In this document: piece by piece, positions 20,402 through 30,959 of the stretch
How positions within the stretch are numbered: position 1 is the first letter of the stretch
How the letters are laid out: each line of letters opens with the position of its first letter
NCBI GenBank assembly: GCA_027405735.1
Contig: JAPEHQ010000001.1
Span: 868,001-932,000, forward strand
Source: Mucor racemosus
Taxonomy: Eukaryota; Mucoromycota; Mucoromycetes; Mucorales; Mucoraceae
DNA: 64,000 bases
Reading direction: 5' to 3'
Notes under the pieces: model-generated
The model's input: only the letters and a program-made list of their open reading frames with translations
Told to the model about the DNA's origin: nothing
The model's database searches: none
Program-made: the position numbers and the translations under genes

Positions 20402-23400
20402 ATGTCTTCTATCGCCTCTGATTCTCCCTTGTCTCCCGAGCAACCTTTGTCTCCTGAACCCTTGGAGGAGTCTTTATTACCTTCTACTGCCATGTCGGTT
20501 GCTACTGAGAAGCTGAAGGACATGGAAATCTCTCCTCCTCCTCCTACCGTAGATGAAGAAGATAAGCTTAGTACTACATCTGATCAAGAGATCTTGGAAG
20601 ATGCTCGCCCTCCTGCACCTGTTTCTCACAAAGAAATTTTGAAAAGAACTTTGCAAAAAAAGGAAAAAGTAAAGAAGGACTACCTTGAAGCAATGTGTAA
20701 TTTGGAAACTGTTGCAGGGAATAAGAAAGCGAATGAACTTCGGGAAGTCTTATCAAACTTGGAATTGCACATCAAGACTTTGACCGCAGGTCTCAAGGCT
20801 ACAAACTCAACAAGTAAATTGGCAATCTCTTCTGGGCTTAAGATTAGCAAAAGGGACCTCCCAAAGTTCCAGTTGGAGGATAGTAAGAGCAAGCCTTTTC
20901 CTCAAGAAGAAGTTTACAAATCCGTTGATCACTTTTTAGGTGAATTTGAAAAAATTGTTTATTCGTCTGGGCAAGACATAAACGATGTATGGAAAAAATA
21001 TATTCCTTTAACCCTGCCTTATGATCTTGACGACTGGATGAAGACAGTGGTCCTCAAATGTGTCTCTTGGTTGGAGGTCAAGTCCGTCTTTGCTAAGAAA
21101 TTTGGCACTGTAATTTCCAAATTACACAAGAAGAGAGCCGTCATGACCATGGCTATTGAAGATGATGAAACGTTGGATGAATATTCCATTCGATTTTTCC
21201 GTACCGCAGGGGAAGCTGGCTACCATCGAGAAGACTCAACACTTGGAGATATCTTTCTACTTAGTCTTCCTGATGAGTGGCAGCTTAATATCTCAACTGT
21301 CTTGTTGTCGCGTACCAACCAGCAAGGATGGACTCCTTCAGAAATCTCAACTGTTGCTCTCAATTTACTTGGAGAAAGAACGCCAGGTTCCTGGAATACC
21401 AGCCGTAAGTCAAGCAATCCTCCGTTGAAACGAAAGTTTCACTCTGAGAAGTCTGTCGCTGCTTCTGTGTCTTCTGGTGTGGATCTCACCTCTGAGTTGC
21501 CTAAAGCAAGGATGTTGGGGGAGAAAAATAGGCCAAACCGCGCTACCAAGAACCCTGCTCCTTGCCGCCATTGCGGTCGTACTTGGCGCCATGGCCACAC
21601 TTGTGAAGAATATCATGCTGCCAAGAAGCAAAAGTCTGCTTCTGTTTCCGTTTTGTCGGTCTCTTCTGCTTCTAAAAGTGAAGGAAATGAAAATGAAAAT
21701 TTAGAAAATAGTATCAAGGAAATTTATGAAAATGGAGCATATCCTTGTAAGTCGAAAAAGACAAACAATAACAATAATATGAAACTAATAACACCTTTAC
21801 TATTAAATAATAGGAGAGTAATTGGCAAAGTTGATCCTGGCTCTGATATTAGTTTTATAAATATTAAAATTTTAAATAAAGATTTCTCATCTATTAAAAC
21901 AATCAAGACAAATGGTTACCTAAATTTCCTTTCAGTAAATGATAATAAACAAAACAGCTCTGTAACTAGAGTTGGTAAAACTGAGCCAATGGAAGTTACG
22001 TACACAAATAACATTAAATTTAAACATGAATTTGAGGTAATCGAATTTAATGATGAATTGTCAACTGAATTTGATGTCCTTCTTGGTATCGACATTCTCC
22101 CAAAATTAAATATCTATCTGAGTGGTGTAGCCTTTAAATGGCCTGATTCAGATAGAGAAAATGAATTGAAACAATTTGAAGACATAAATCATGATCCTGA
22201 AAATACGTTTAACCCTGAAAAAGCAGATTATGGGACGCCAAGCGAAAGAAAGGAATTATTAGCTTTAATTCAACCAGCTTTGGAAAAAAACATTGCCATT
22301 CCTAGTGATTCTGCTTGTACTATGCCTGAATCAGTTGTAAAAATAAAAATAACAAATCCTAGCAATTGCTTTGTTCGTCAATACCCCTTAGCTGTTAATG
22401 CAAATGCCGAAATCAAGATACAACTGGAACAATGGTTGAAAGATGGAATTGTTGAAATAACAAAACCTGATCCTACTTTCCATTCGCCTTTACTAGCTGT
22501 ACCCAAACGTGATCCAGTTACTGGAAAACAAACCAAATTAAGAATTTGTTGTGATTTGAGAAGAATCAACGCAGCAATATCTGACAATGATTGTCATGAA
22601 AACTTTGCCATTCCAAAAATTCAGGAAATATTTGGTAGAGTATCAGGTCGTGCTAATATAATAAGTGTTTTAGACCTAAAACAAGCGTATTTTGCATACC
22701 CTGTGTCACCTGAATCGAGACGTTGCCTCATATTTAGTCATAATAATATTACATATCAATGGACTCGTGCACCTTTCGGATTGAAATTTCTAGTAAGCCA
22801 GTTCGTTTATAATATGTCAGTTTTATTCAATGGCATTGAACAAGAACTGAGAAATGAAGTAAAAAAAGTATATGTCAAAGAAAATAAAGATATTAGCAAA
22901 ATTGACAGTGAATTCCAAGGTAGTCTGGAGCATTATGTCGATGATATTGTTCTCTTTTCTAAAGATGTACAAACACAAATTATCCTTATAAATTTAGTTG
23001 TAAATCGACTAACAAAAGTAAACCTCAGAATCAATATTGACAAGTGCTCTTTCTTCCAAACAAGTGTTTATTTGCTTGGCTTTGTAATCAGTAGAAATGT
23101 CACCAAAATTGATACCAGAAAATTATCTAACATTGATTCTTGGGAAATCCCAAAAACAACAAAACAAGTACGAAGCATCATGGGCATTATTTCTCACTTA
23201 CGAGATTATTGTCCCATGTTGTCAAAGGTAGCTGCCCCAATTGATAGTCTACGAAACGAAAAAGACATCAAAAAGAAATGGACCCCGTTGCATACAGATC
23301 GACTCGAAAGAATAAAACAAATCTTAATGTCTAATCAAATTTTATATGCACCTGAACCATCGCAACCGTATTATTTACAAACTGATGCAAGTGTACTTGG

Positions 23401-25333
23401 CATTTCGGCTTGTCTATTTCAAAAAGATGAGTTTGATCGAATCAAACATATTGCATTTGCAAGTAGATCTCTTAATAGTGCAGAAAGAAATTGGTCGACT
23501 AATAGGAGAGAAACTGCTGCCATTGTATATGGTTTCCAAAAGTATAAACCCTTACTATGGGGACACAATAATATAACTGTACTTTGTGATCACTTAGCCC
23601 TTACCTATTTGTTCACGTCGTCTACTCTAAATAGTACACTTCAAAGTTACTTGGAAATATTGGGTGAATTCAATTTCTCGGTATCACATATCAAAGGTAT
23701 GGAAAATATCTTAGCTGATCGATTATCGAGATTGTACCCTGCCATTACTGAAGACGAAGAACTTGCTGATGAGCATGACCAGCAAATAAAAAAATTAGAA
23801 AAATTGATCCTGTTACGAAGAGCAAAAGGAGGAAACCAAGTTATAAAACAAAAGAAGGTGTACTCCAAGGATAAAAATCTAAATGTGCTTGCCGTCAAGA
23901 TTAATAGTAAAGAATTTAAGGAAGCAACCACTGACTACATTTGCCCACCTGAAAGTGATAGAATCCAAATAATTAAAGATGCGCATAAATTTGGCCATTT
24001 TGGAATATCAGCTTGTGTAAAGCAAATTCAAACATATCATGGGCTGCACTGGAATTCTATATATAAAGATGTAAAAGAGGTGTTGTTGTCGTGTAAAGAG
24101 TGTGCAATGCATAATATAACCAAGAAAGGATTTAATCCATTGAAGAGTGTCGTATCGTATGAACCTTTTGAATTTATAGGACTCGACATGATTGGACCCT
24201 TACCCGTATCTGGGAAAGGAAATTGCTATATCTTGGTTGTGGTTGATATTTGCACAAAATATATTATCGCTCGCCCAGCACCGAATAAACAAAGTGATAC
24301 AATTGCTTCCTTGCTACTATCCATTTTTTCTGATTACGGTTGTAGTGTAAATGTCATTGTCAGCGATAATGCCCGCGAATTTCGCAATTCCTTGTCGTCT
24401 TATATCAATAAAGCATTAAATATTGATATGGTCTTTAGTACACCTTATTACCCCCAAGGGAATGGCCATAGCGAAAATGCGGTGAAAATAGTCATAAATA
24501 CCCTACGAAAAATGTGCGGAAATGACACATACAATTGGGATGATCGCTTACCTGTTGCTCAGTTGGTAATCAACATGAAAGTAAGAGACAGGACTGCAAG
24601 CACTCCATTTTCCCTAATGTACGCTCGACAAGTGAACATTGACCCCAAAAGAAAAAATAGAAACAATCGAAAAGCATTAACACTTGAAGAATTGCAAAAA
24701 CGTGCAGAAATCATGAATGACATTGTTTTTCCTGCTATACAACAACGCACATTAGAATTAGCAAAGTTGTACAGCGATAAATTTAACAAAAAACATTATA
24801 TACTTGAAAATATTCCCGTTGATACACCTGTAATGGTACGATTGGCGGAAGGACGTGCTAATAAATTAGCTCCAATGTATGCAGGACCCTATGTTATAGT
24901 ACGTCGCACCCAAGCAGGAAATTACGTTTTAAAAGACGATTCACATGAACTTCTCCATCGTGAATATACACCTTCTGAATTAAAAGTAGTTTCCCTTGAT
25001 GAAACAGCTCTTGAAGAGAAAGTATACGAAGTCGAGGAAATTCGCGACCACCGAACCTTATCAGATGGTACCACAGAATACTTGACTAAATGGAGTGGAT
25101 ATGGTGAAAGAGAAAATGATTGGCTCACACCTGACTTGTTCTCCTCCCCCATCCCAATTTCAAATTACTGGAAGAAAATTAAGGATCTTCGTAACCGTGA
25201 AACTTTACGTAAAAGAATCAATAATACTTCACCCAAAGATACTGAAATAGACTCTACAAATAATTCACGCAAAACTAAATCCTCATCAAATAGCACTTTC
25301 CGTCGCAACAAGCGTCCTAAAACTTCCAAGTAA
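20402..25333 (+). CDS. Gag-Pol-chromodomain polyprotein of the Ty3 element
   Basis: 1643 aa in one frame. Approximate residues: Gag capsid 150-330; Cys/His cluster 388-401 (CRHCGRTWRHGHTC, a non-canonical zinc knuckle); protease near 477 (VDPGSDISFI); reverse transcriptase 650-960 with YVDD at about 845. RNase H is at 990-1110 (TDASVLGIS, then ADRLSRL). Integrase has its H/C zinc finger from 1194 (HKFGHFG ... CKECAMH), then Asp at 1262 (GLDMIGPLP), Asp at 1321 (SDNAREF) and Glu near 1357 (YPQGNGHSENAV). A C-terminal chromodomain begins at about 1540 (YEVEEIRDHR ... YLTKWSGYGERENDW). The first ATG after the LTR is used. Odd: the protease motif is Asp-Pro-Gly rather than Asp-Thr/Ser-Gly. Gag and Pol are fused without a frameshift, so processing must set their ratio. 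Confidence 0.95.
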   Translation: MSSIASDSPLSPEQPLSPEPLEESLLPSTAMSVATEKLKDMEISPPPPTVDEEDKLSTTSDQEILEDARPPAPVSHKEILKRTLQKKEKVKKDYLEAMCNLETVAGNKKANELREVLSNLELHIKTLTAGLKATNSTSKLAISSGLKISKRDLPKFQLEDSKSKPFPQEEVYKSVDHFLGEFEKIVYSSGQDINDVWKKYIPLTLPYDLDDWMKTVVLKCVSWLEVKSVFAKKFGTVISKLHKKRAVMTMAIEDDETLDEYSIRFFRTAGEAGYHREDSTLGDIFLLSLPDEWQLNISTVLLSRTNQQGWTPSEISTVALNLLGERTPGSWNTSRKSSNPPLKRKFHSEKSVAASVSSGVDLTSELPKARMLGEKNRPNRATKNPAPCRHCGRTWRHGHTCEEYHAAKKQKSASVSVLSVSSASKSEGNENENLENSIKEIYENGAYPCKSKKTNNNNNMKLITPLLLNNRRVIGKVDPGSDISFINIKILNKDFSSIKTIKTNGYLNFLSVNDNKQNSSVTRVGKTEPMEVTYTNNIKFKHEFEVIEFNDELSTEFDVLLGIDILPKLNIYLSGVAFKWPDSDRENELKQFEDINHDPENTFNPEKADYGTPSERKELLALIQPALEKNIAIPSDSACTMPESVVKIKITNPSNCFVRQYPLAVNANAEIKIQLEQWLKDGIVEITKPDPTFHSPLLAVPKRDPVTGKQTKLRICCDLRRINAAISDNDCHENFAIPKIQEIFGRVSGRANIISVLDLKQAYFAYPVSPESRRCLIFSHNNITYQWTRAPFGLKFLVSQFVYNMSVLFNGIEQELRNEVKKVYVKENKDISKIDSEFQGSLEHYVDDIVLFSKDVQTQIILINLVVNRLTKVNLRINIDKCSFFQTSVYLLGFVISRNVTKIDTRKLSNIDSWEIPKTTKQVRSIMGIISHLRDYCPMLSKVAAPIDSLRNEKDIKKKWTPLHTDRLERIKQILMSNQILYAPEPSQPYYLQTDASVLGISACLFQKDEFDRIKHIAFASRSLNSAERNWSTNRRETAAIVYGFQKYKPLLWGHNNITVLCDHLALTYLFTSSTLNSTLQSYLEILGEFNFSVSHIKGMENILADRLSRLYPAITEDEELADEHDQQIKKLEKLILLRRAKGGNQVIKQKKVYSKDKNLNVLAVKINSKEFKEATTDYICPPESDRIQIIKDAHKFGHFGISACVKQIQTYHGLHWNSIYKDVKEVLLSCKECAMHNITKKGFNPLKSVVSYEPFEFIGLDMIGPLPVSGKGNCYILVVVDICTKYIIARPAPNKQSDTIASLLLSIFSDYGCSVNVIVSDNAREFRNSLSSYINKALNIDMVFSTPYYPQGNGHSENAVKIVINTLRKMCGNDTYNWDDRLPVAQLVINMKVRDRTASTPFSLMYARQVNIDPKRKNRNNRKALTLEELQKRAEIMNDIVFPAIQQRTLELAKLYSDKFNKKHYILENIPVDTPVMVRLAEGRANKLAPMYAGPYVIVRRTQAGNYVLKDDSHELLHREYTPSELKVVSLDETALEEKVYEVEEIRDHRTLSDGTTEYLTKWSGYGERENDWLTPDLFSSPIPISNYWKKIKDLRNRETLRKRINNTSPKDTEIDSTNNSRKTKSSSNSTFRRNKRPKTSK

Positions 25334-25336
25334 ACG

Positions 25337-25369
<33 letters not shown>

Positions 25370-25528
25370 GTTGCAATACTCTTTCTACCTATATTATCAA
25401 TCAAATAAATAACAAAACTACAAAAAAAAAAAAAAAAATATTTTTTACTACTCCAAACAATAACTTTATAAAGAAATAGTTTCTCCAAATGTCGAATCTT
25501 CGGGTCAACTCAATGCTTGATTGAGTTT

Positions 25529-25540
25529 AGCGGGGGGGCA
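25529..25540 (+). other. Polypurine tract of the Ty3 element
   Basis: AGCGGGGGGGCA directly precedes the 3' LTR and is the expected plus-strand priming site. A 30-A run at 25337-25366 lies between the stop codon and this tract. Confidence 0.7.
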
Positions 25541-26202
25541 TGTGCTGAACTAGGATACTATTTCCCCACATAAGAAATTAAATGTTATCTCACATAAAAC
25601 CATGCTCTAATATTTCAATAGAGATAACATGAATTTAACAGTAAATACAGAAAGTATTAGTAATTTAACATATAAATAAAATAGACCGAATCATAAACAA
25701 AGCAAATTGATTCATAAAATAAGCTGAAGAAACACATAGATCAAAGTAAGGATTGCTCTATGCGGATCATTAACAAATATGCCAAAAACGGGCATTAAAA
25801 GACCGCCTTGATTATGTAAATCAAGAAGCTCAATATAAACTTTAAAATCACAAACAAACTAATTGATTTACCAAAAAGAATAAACATATGGATATTGCAT
25901 GAAGACAATGGAATCATGCTTCAATCATTTAATAAGTAGCATGATGATATATGTATGGAATGCAGCATTGTCTGATTCGCATGTTAAACATCACGGTTTG
26001 ACAGAAGTCCTAAGTTGGTAATTCGGTTATTCCTAATTCTGATAGATCACTGACAGTTACGGTGCAACTCCCAGATATAACAAAAGCACAACTAATATAA
26101 ATAGAGTAGAAATATAGACCTATTGCACACTATCTATTTTTTGAATAAAGAAGGATTTAAACTGTATCTTTTTTCAAAGCTTTTATTTTACATTTTACTG
26201 CA
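25541..26202 (+). repeat. 3' LTR of the Ty3 element
   Basis: 662 bp, equal in length to the 5' LTR and without any difference noticed. It is followed by the CTCTG duplication. Confidence 0.95.
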
Positions 26203-26207
26203 CTCTG

Positions 26208-27110
26208 GTTTTGAAGATTGAAACTATGAATTTTTTTTTGAAAATTTAAATTTAATATTAAAATTTATTTTAACTTATCGAGGGTAGTTTCTTTGTGTGC
26301 TATAGCAAGTCAAAATAGGTCGTGAAGGACAGAACAAAGAAAATAAATTGTAACTTGTTTTATCGATTAATTAGTAAGAAAAATAATTGCATAAATATTA
26401 TAGAATGTGATTGTTTAAGCTTCTTCTACATAGAAAAAATCTAAAAATCATTTTTTATTATATATGCTACAAAAATAGTAATTAAACAAAAAAAGCGTTG
26501 CGACTACAATTATAACTCTTTGATATTTATTTAAGATATAAAGTAAAAGCAAAGGTTTATGGATTACCATAGCCTTTTTTGTGATATATATACTATTTTC
26601 TAATTTTATTAATAATACAGTAATAAGATCTTGAAGCAAGATCTTCATGGTTTAGTTCCTAGTTTGGAAGTACCAGTGGTACAATTTGTTATTTTAAAGT
26701 TTTGTGTGATTTAAAGTTATTAGATCTTAGGTGTTGACTAAGATCAATTTGATTACTAAACAAACTTGATATATGTAGTTTACTACAATATATACTGTAT
26801 TAATAGATATTGTTTTCCTCTGGAAATCGGACGAGGCCTGGTATTTTTAACATTGATGACCATAACTTTTATAGATTATAAAACTTTTGTTACTATATAG
26901 TATATATTATGCAGTATACACACTTTATCTACTATTAAAGTTTTGTATATATACGTAGCGCTATTTTGTATCTATTGATTATATGCTCACTGAAAACTTC
27001 AAATATATTTTCTAGTGAAGTAAAGTCAGCTTTGCATTATTGTACCTAGCATTCAGTAATTACATAATATAGGTAAAAAATATCAGGTTTTTCTTTATAT
27101 TTTGATCAGG
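26208..27110. other. AT-rich spacer, no gene recognised
   Basis: About 900 bp between the Ty3 element and the first DIC repeat. Small frames at 26448-26648 are AT-driven. Several short inverted words (TTAGATCTTAGG, ACTATATAGTATATA) occur. No match to the other repeats was noticed. Confidence 0.4.
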
Positions 27111-27160
27111 CACTACCGCCGGCCTGTGCTGCACAAGATGATTTCGTTGCGCCCAGATGG

Positions 27161-27473
27161 TGATCTATCAGAATTACAACATTCGATATATAGAAGATCT
27201 CCGACAAATCTAGCAGATCTTATCTATCCAGTAACTGGTTCCTGTCACCCAGGAGCTAATAATGAAACATAACTTATAGCAATATTACCACTGAAACATA
27301 ACATGTTATATCCATACACATTAATAATAATATCTATTGTCAGATCTAATGGATCCCTGTCCATTAGATCTTATCACACAATTCCAATAACTATATAATA
27401 AACCCATATTTAATTCATTCTAATAAACGGTACTTTTTACGTTAATTTTAATTTACAAAGTCTCGATAAATCA
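27161..27473. mobile_element. Solo LTR, 313 bp, in DIC copy A
   Basis: Begins TGATCTATCA and ends GATAAATCA. It is flanked by GATGG at 27156-27160 and 27474-27478. Copy B, read on its minus strand, lacks it and continues ...GCCCAGGTGGGCTG, which fixes the insertion point. A palindromic GATCTAATGGATCC...CCATTAGATC lies inside. It has no similarity to the Ty3 LTR in this window. Confidence 0.8.
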
Positions 27474-29568
27474 GATGGGCTGCACACTATAGCCTGAACT
27501 ATTGTGCTCATTGAATATGGCTAAAACGATAAGATGCACAGGGGCACAACAAAAGAAACTGCACAGGAGTACAACGCTAAGCCTGTATGTGCAGAATTAT
27601 AGATTCTGTTCATGTGCATGACATTAATCCCATGTATGCATAATAGTAGAACTGCCCATAAGCATATCATTATCCCTATTTGTGTATAATAATAAAATCT
27701 GGCCATGAGCATCATAATGAGCTGTTTTATGGGCACAATTTGGTTTGTACATGAGCATCGTGTTGTTCCCAAACTTTTATTGAATTTGTTTTACTGGAAT
27801 GGGTTTTTAAATTACATTTGTTTTTTTTAATATAAATCATAGACAATACAATTCAATACGTTGTTGATGTAGAGCAATACATGCAAGAGCCAATGTATTT
27901 GCGATTATCATCATTTGTAAATATGTTTATAACTATAATGTTTACAACAACAATGGTTTTTGTTCAAGCATAAATTTAAATAACACTTACTGCTTGAATT
28001 GATATGCAAGCTAAATCTAATAAGATTATAAATATTATTTTATCACTCATAACATTTAAACAAATTAACCTTCTTTAAACTTACTATTTAGTTTACAATT
28101 GTCAGCTGTAAAAATATCTGTTTTTAAGTATAATAGCTATGTCGAAGCTATGGTTATTAGGCCAGACATCCATCAGATTATTCTTTTTTTTTTTTTTATA
28201 TATATTATTTGAAATGTTATTACTTTTCTGGAAAATTTAGTGAGTTTGTAACCAGTTCTAGCTTTTTTTGATTAAGTAGATATAAATATCATTGTTGCCT
28301 TCAATTTGATCTGGTAACCATCAAGAAATAAGTCCAATAATACAGTAGTAAATAACGATATTTGATCTTAGAATACGGTTAAATGAAAATATCAATCTCT
28401 AATATAGGCTGATACCTATAGTAAAAACATTAGTCACTTTTGTTAGCATGCGCATTCAGGTAAAAAGAAAAGAATACCAGCTTGATAGTCTGATATGCCT
28501 TATCAAATGGTGAATAATATCCTTGGAATATGAAAACAAAAAGAGAGAAACAATTGACGTAGAAAAGGATTTTCAAGGCTTTACATTATTTAGCACAATT
28601 AAAACCCTGCTAAATTGTCCATTTCAGCCAATGTGAAAGGAGAATTACAACGCATCAACCATAAACTAAATAAATCGGCAATATCTGTTATCATAGAAGC
28701 ATACATTTTTCTACCAGAAAAACCGTCGTCTTTCATATCATACATTCATTAAAAAATTGCAAAAGCGAGCCCGCAAAGCGACGCCATAATTGAGCATCGC
28801 AAGATTGAACGGCTAGGCGTCTCATACTATAATAGTATATACAGTAATATAATATCTAAATTTTAAATAAAAAAGTGATTTTTTATCACTTTTCTTATAT
28901 CTAAGCACATGCGGTCTGAAAATTCAGTTTTTGTAGCGGACATTTTCGGGGCTCATTTTACCCTTACCAACACTCATGATTTTTATCAAAAAACAGAAAA
29001 ATTAAATTTTGATGCCAAAATCAACGTTTAAATATACTACATTGTGAGAGAAAATTGTAGCCATAACTAATACACATTTTATAAAAGCTTAATATTAAAT
29101 GTTAATTAACAAAACTTAGTGTTTTTGCCTCAAAAACGGTTTTTTAGTTAAAGGATTTTCATGTTATATTTTGCAATAAAAATGTTTGTTATTTTTTATT
29201 GAGCAAATAGAGCGCTAAATTCTGCATATGTGTATATTTTTTGTTCTTATAATTGGCAGTATAATTAACTCTAGATTTTCAAAACCAAAAAAAAAAATTT
29301 AAAAAATGTCAAAATTGATGATCTGGACAAGAATAATTTTTAAAATTAATATTCCGCTTACAAGCCTTGTAAGTCTTAAAAATAAGAGATTTTATAATAC
29401 TTGAGAACTTTTTTAAGAATTTACGATGATGTACCCACTTGATCCAAGCTTATTACTGTAAATCTTTATACATGTTAATATTGTGTGGTAATTTATTTGA
29501 GGACAATATAGTCTTACTTTATAACTATTGCGCTAGAAGTAATTTATATTAAGTTTTATTTTTAACTC

Positions 29569-29835
29569 TCCAATATCATAAATATAAACATGGCCATCAC
29601 TGAAACCTATTGCCGCCTTTTTGCCGTCTGTGACCCAAGCCAATTTATTATTTAATGCTTTACCAGAACCAACTTACGTTCTTACAAATAGTCCTCGGTA
29701 TTTTCATTCAAATTCCATAAATTAAATTGACTGGTTCTATTATCTGCAGTAGTACCTACTAGACGTATTACCAGCCCGCCTTATGGTAAATGGCAATCCA
29801 AAATTAGAAATATCCCATGTCATTGTTATAAGCTA
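29569..29835 (-). pseudogene. Dynein intermediate chain fragment in DIC copy A
   Basis: Read on the minus strand, peptides of the last WD repeats of cytoplasmic dynein intermediate chain can be followed: VGSGKALNNKLAW, then a frame that continues as TDGKKAAIGFSDGHVYIYD and IGE. Stops and frame changes occur upstream. The similarity ends at a splice-donor-like sequence after GAG, as in the other copies. It cannot make a protein. Confidence 0.65.
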
Positions 29836-30959
29836 TGAAAAGCTTGATTTTTAATAATACAGCAATAATATAAAAAACAAGATGATGCTAATAGCATATG
29901 GTGAGTATTTAATATCTAATAAGTAAGTTTGATGAAGTATGCTTTTAAACCCTTTTAAAACTCCTGAGGCGAACACAACATCTTCTTAGCTTTGTAATTT
30001 CTATCTATCCATCAAAATGTTGCGATTTCCATGATACAATGAATACACCAATTTTTATCAATCTTGACCTCGATGTACATTGGGTATCAATTTTTTAACA
30101 GTGGTGTTTTTTCTGATTGATTAATATTCAGTCATATGGAACGATGATTTGTATCATTGCCAAAAAAAAAATGCTTCAATAATTATCTGCATATCAAATT
30201 ATACGATTTAGTAGCAATGATTGTACGTAACTATGATTTTTTAACCTGTTGACTTTAATCAGAACAATTAGTACTTTCATTCAAAAGTAAGCTTTGCTTT
30301 ATACATTTACATTCACCAATTTTTCTGTTGTTAGATATGGACTTTCGACCAAAATTCATTGATTATAACGTATACGATGGAACAAAATGACTAATTCTTG
30401 GATGCTTTTTTTGTTTGAAAATATATTATAACCTGCCCTTACATTAACAGTTAATAATTTGTTCCCAAATAAACAATAGGAAAAAACATGTACTTGCACC
30501 TGCTACTTAATTTTAGTTTATGAAAAATATTGGTTTTTTTGTTGTAATTTTAAACGTAAATAAAAGAGCTGAGGAAATAGTAGGGAAGAAAAAAGATTTT
30601 GTGTGTTACAAACAGGAATTTACAAAGGCATAAATACTTTTAGTGTTGCCAAACAGGTTGTTGTCGTTGTTTCCATTTGGTCCCCGAAAGAAGAACATGG
30701 GCAGAACTCTTTCAAACCCCAAATTTCAAATTGATATATCTCGTCAATAAGGCAATTCTGTTGAATCAGAGTAACTCACATCTGTTTTAAAACATTCAAA
30801 TTATCTTCGTTATTAATTACATTATGATCGATATACTTTAGTAGCAAATGGACTAAAAAACCTTGACCTCATTGATCTGCTCAACTTGGCTGCCTTAATT
30901 GCACAAATTTTTTTATTCTGCCCATCTGTGCGGATCATTATGCCCATAGAAAGCATAGT

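Larger units (their letters stand above)
19699..26207 (+). mobile_element. Full-length Ty3/gypsy chromovirus-type LTR retrotransposon
   Basis: The element runs 19704-26202, with a 5-bp target duplication CTCTG at 19699-19703 and 26203-26207. Both LTRs are 662 bp, begin TGTGCTGAAC, end TTTTACTGCA, and showed no difference on inspection. One uninterrupted frame (20402-25333) carries Gag, protease, reverse transcriptase, RNase H, integrase and a chromodomain, the layout of single-ORF Tf1/sushi-type elements. A purine tract AGCGGGGGGG lies just before the 3' LTR. Matching LTRs, intact ORF and perfect TSD indicate a recent, possibly active insertion. Confidence 0.95.
27111..30810 (+). repeat. DIC repeat, copy A (most complete)
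   Basis: Starts CACTACCGCCGGCCTGTGCT and runs through a terminal domain of about 1.1 kb (to about 28290), then a core of about 2.5 kb ending near ATTATCTTCGTTATTA at 30810. The terminal domain has many short subterminal words (TATGCACA, TTGTGCCC, TATGCTCAT) in both orientations. The core contains the dynein intermediate chain relic and a conserved block around 28940-29400 shared with all other copies. No long frame is intact, so the copy is non-autonomous. It is interrupted by a solo LTR (27161-27473). Confidence 0.75.

Noticed and set aside
20402..25333. Frameshift between gag and pol
   Set aside because: The frame is continuous over 1643 codons; no programmed shift is needed.
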